Assembly (NCBI GenBank): GCA_019096065.1
Contig: JAGUCH010000006.1
Coordinates: 3,926,001 to 3,990,000 of the forward strand
DNA: 64,000 nt
DNA from: Paracyclopina nana
Taxonomy: Eukaryota; Arthropoda; Copepoda; Cyclopoida; Cyclopettidae
Reading direction: 5' to 3'
Below, in pieces: positions 60,291 to 64,000 of the stretch. Position 1 is the first letter of the stretch. Each line of letters opens with the position of its first letter. The position numbers and the translations under genes were made by a program. The notes beneath the pieces are model-generated. The model was not told where the DNA came from, did not search any database, and saw only the letters and a program-made list of their open reading frames with translations.

Positions 60291-63200
60291 CATAACCTCA
60301 ACAAAAGTCGAGAAGAACTTTTGGAGCTTGGGCATTGATCCTGAATCTTCATCTTGTGTAAATACATGCAGAAAAACACAATATTCTCCGAACTAGTACC
60401 ATAACCAATTGAGTGTTGGACTGACCATGCAAGTGCTCCAAGAAGCTATCATCTTCGGTCTCTTACCCTCTCTCTCTACATATATTTTGTAATCCTCGTT
60501 CAAGTCATACTGTTAAGTATCATCTCAGTTAGATGGACACAATGGTCAAATTGGCCGTGGTTCCATCACACCAACTGCTATTATTATAATACCCTCCTCA
60601 TCTTTACCTAGCAATGGAGCTTCATTGTGGGCAATTAGTTACAATCTCTTATATACCCTCTTTTTCAATTCAGATTTTGTGATATACTTAATTTGTGTGT
60701 TGTAGTTTCTTTTCAATTTCTCTCATGCTAGAAAAAATGACTCAACTTTATTATTACCATATTTTTTCGTTTGTGTTCACAAGAATGCATTATTTGGACT
60801 GTTTTGTATTACTCCTAAAAAATTAACCAAATATACTTCTCTTTCGTGAAACAAATGTGAAGAAGGCCACTAGCTTTTAAGTTGTAACCAGTCTTGAATA
60901 TATCTAAAGGAAGCTCACCATCCTGTATTTCAAAGCTCTCAATGATGAATCAAATTATGAGTATTTTTATTTACTTATACTTGTATTGCATTGAACATTT
61001 AAATTGGGGTATTGTTACTCACTAGGTACATCAAATTATTTCAGTTTCCACTTGTAGTTATATCAGTCTTGTTTCATTATTCTATTGGCTGCGGTTAAAG
61101 CCTTAGCAAAATGCAATGGTTTCAAAAGGAAATTTTCGAGTACATTATTGACAAAATGATTAAAATAACTTGAACCAATATTCGCTTTTGTCTGCAACAT
61201 TCTGTTGTATCTATTACTGCTGCCTATGATATCGTGAAGAAAACCGCCCTGTACTGCATCCTAGTAAATTGCAAAGGTCCATTATTGCGTTCATGTTCAA
61301 AGCTGCTTTTCAAAAAGTAAAAATAGTCGAAAGGCAAAGGAGCTTTGCCGTTAGACAACTTAAGAAGTGCCTCAATAGTGTTTACTTTCAACTAGTTGAT
61401 CCAAGGAGCGAGTGGACAAAGTTTAGGCAAAATTGCGTAATACTTTAAAATTGCTGATTCGATCATAATTATTTTAGAGCTGAAATTGAAGGACAATTTG
61501 AGAGGTTAAAAGTCAAAAGTAATTTCAAAACTACCCATTTTTCCACTAAGTTTTTTTTTTCCTTTCCGTCAGGCATTCGACGTCCATTATAATAATGCTT
61601 ATGGAAGTTCATGAACTGGATTTATGTTCTGCTTCAAACGTTCATACAAATGGCTTTGATCAGTAATACTACTCTTGAAATGTATATACTTACTCGTTGC
61701 AAATCTATTTGATATAACTCTACTTTTTAAAGGCTTTTAGATTGGTAGTATCTAGGGCAGAGTAAGGGTTGAATAGATTAATAATACTGGGTGGATTCTT
61801 ATTGCTTATTCATTTATAGCGAGTGTGCATTAAAGGGAAAGTCTATTTTGAAGCGCAACCATTTGAATAATAAATGTGTACTTAGTGATCGCTAATGACA
61901 CTTCGGAGACGGCTGTCTGAAAATCGTTTACGATTTTTATGTGGCATTGTTCGAAATTTTTTGAAATTTTCCCTCTAAAAGGGCCTCTTGGTTGGATGAA
62001 AAAATGAATAAAAGATGCGGCTTCCTCACAGAAAGCTTTTTTAAAAGCCTAAAATTGTTCAAGGCCAAACGCAATTTCATTTTTAATCAACTGATGCTGA
62101 TTTTTTCAGGCTTTTGTGATGATTGTACAGTATGATGAGGCTAATAGAAAGATCAAGGAGCTCTTTAGTTTATTGATTTGATCAAGCGCGCCTTTCTAGC
62201 TAGCTCAACTATTTTTTGTCCCTTTTTCAAGCTGAGCTTATTTCTTCCACAAATTTGCGCGGGGACTCGTACTTTTTGCTTGCCTTAAAATTGCTAAGAG
62301 GGACTTTGTCAGCTTCTGGAGTGCGACGTTTTAGGAGCATATTTGGCTATTGAGGCCTCTCTGGTATGACATAATGTTATTCAAATATAGTTTGAGATAC
62401 CTCAAATACAAGAGAAAGTTGTTACGCATCCCTTAATAACTGCAGTATCTTGCTAGTAAGAATCTCCTACAGCTGACCGGGTCTTTTGCCAGGAGAGCTC
62501 TCCCGATCCCTCTCTGTGTATCGTACAGGGTGATGTGGCAAACATGAAAAGAAAGATACCAATCATTGGATGCCACATGTGCTAGTTTATTTCGCAAAAT
62601 CGCAATAAGGTACCGTATTTTTTTCCAACAGCTTTCAGCCTTCAGACAATGTTGGAAAAAATCATATTTTAGTGACATGCAGATTGTGTCTTTGATGTCT
62701 TTTTATCATAGTTACAACACAATATGCTACTATAAGGAAAATTAAGCTTGTACTGCGTGGAAGCAGCCAGATTTTGACTATCACACGCTAAGCTTATCAC
62801 GTATTTTCTTCCTTTCTGCGTAGTACATACGACGCTGTGTAGAATAATTTACCGAACTAATAACACAGGTAGGACAATTCAAAATCAAATTTCGAGAAAA
62901 GCATGTAACAAATGATGGTGAAAAGATTATTCTAGCTGCGTGTTGGGCTTTCCGCGAATTTTAATTTAGGAAAAAAAATGGGAAAAAAGTTGGTCACCCT
63001 GTGAGGTGGCGGCTGCGCTCGCGTAGCAGAACGTACATGTATAAGTAGCAAAAGCAGCAGTCGAAGCGACGGCCTCTTGTTGAGCTAGCTGTTGCGCGCT
63101 TTCGACCTCCGAGGTCCCCCTGCCCTCTGCGCACTGTAAGCATACACAAACGTTGACGACGACGACGACGACTCCGGTACCGCAACGTCGCTGACGACAC

Positions 63201-64000
63201 CGACATACACGGCTTGTCAGTTGCAGAAAAATCCTGGCTCAAGGATCAATTTCTTAAGTAAATCACTTCCTCACGGCACGAAGAAGATACACTATTTTCA
63301 GTACGCTTACGTGCTTTTAAGGAAAACCCTTTAGAGTGGATAATTGATCGGTAAGCAAACTTTCGCCTACTTTCTACAGACATATACAGGACTTAAAAAT
63401 GCTTGGGAAGAGTTGAAGATTTATAGAAAATAATCAGGAGAATTTGTGCCGCAACAGGTGCATGCTGCTTATCACCGTCTGCGGTTGTCAGTGGGTCGAT
63501 ATAGGTGGTGACATTGATTATTCGGTCTTGCGGTCAATGCAATTTGGCAAACTTCTAAATGAATGCAGACAAAGTTCTTGTGCACACCTGGAGAACATTC
63601 CTTGCTGCCCATTTTTTGCTAATTTGAGCAGAATCAATCATGAAACGTGTGCTAGAGTAGCTCCCACGGTTTAAAATTCAGGATTTTCATTCATAATTAA
63701 TTGAGGTCCTTGCTTTTTATTATAGTGAATTAAATGTGGGAAAACTCGTTGGGTATTCCAAACATTGTTTTACCTGGATTGGCAAGCCAGGAATCCAAGC
63801 TAATGAAGCCAGAAATGCCCATATTTTATCTTTCATACTGACTGAGTCTCTTACTAAAAGAGTTCAAATTTCCAACGAATAAAGACATATCATTTGACTT
63901 CGTTAATGGAAAGGCTCTTTTTTATAATAAAGCAGTACGATCTAGTTTAATATAAGAGGAGCTCAGCTCGATTGCCACTCGAGAATGAAACTAGCTACTA
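60291..64000. other. Gene-free stretch to the end of the window
   Basis: About 3.7 kb downstream of Ariadne-1. The first few hundred bases are probably its 3' UTR. A GC-richer block at 63000-63230 contains a six-unit GAC repeat (about 63154-63171) and could be the promoter or 5' exon of a gene beyond the window. No protein-coding exon is supported. Confidence 0.5.

Noticed and set aside
62994..63242. Arg-rich minus-strand ORF with a GAC repeat
   Set aside because: It is driven by a simple repeat and GC-richer composition. It is more likely promoter or UTR sequence than a coding exon.
1..64000. CRISPR arrays, tRNA or rRNA genes and bacterial operons
   Set aside because: No spaced direct-repeat array, cloverleaf with B-box consensus or rRNA-like segment was seen, and the gene structure is clearly eukaryotic.

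Overview
This is a piece of an intron-rich invertebrate animal genome, AT-rich and carrying conserved bilaterian genes on both strands. Nearly every gene had to be assembled from exons, and each proposed splice junction was checked for GT (once GC)-AG ends and matching codon phase. The FMRFamide-receptor-like GPCR and the degenerin channel point to a protostome, perhaps an arthropod or relative, but I cannot name the species.

Left part. 289-11566 (-) is a 13-exon dynamin-binding protein (DNMBP/Tuba) homologue with SH3, DH, BAR and SH3 domains. 13828-17759 (+) is PIGK/GPI8, the catalytic subunit of GPI transamidase. 18055-21398 (-) is a class A peptide GPCR. A gene-poor stretch of about 7 kb follows. 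28430-29256 (+) is an unrecognised two-exon gene with a C-terminal cysteine cluster. 29950-34029 (-) is a DEG/ENaC channel of 13 exons.

Middle. 34893-44368 is a structurally complete BEL/Pao-type LTR retrotransposon with identical-looking 233-bp LTRs and a perfect 5-bp target-site duplication, so it inserted recently. It has gag, pol in the -1 frame with a slippery heptamer before the gag stop, and a third 486-codon ORF after pol. That ORF is not envelope-like and has a TATA-type promoter-like sequence in front of it. The 3' LTR ends about 200 bp before the start codon of the next host gene.

Right part. 44570-46833 (+) encodes one predicted protein with two tandem FGF (beta-trefoil) domains. 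47608-52830 (-) is a class I Rab11-FIP. 55637-56570 (+) is a TMBIM4/lifeguard-type Bax-inhibitor family membrane protein. 57224-60290 (+) is an Ariadne-1 (HHARI) RBR ubiquitin ligase. The last 3.7 kb shows no gene.

Several small fold-back (MITE-like) elements with terminal inverted repeats lie in introns of DNMBP, PIGK and the FGF gene. The genes do not form one pathway. DNMBP and Rab11-FIP both act in membrane trafficking and actin/endosome control. The most notable items are the double-FGF gene, the extra ORF and expression signals of the BEL/Pao element, and a DEG/ENaC channel with substitutions at two usually conserved functional sites.
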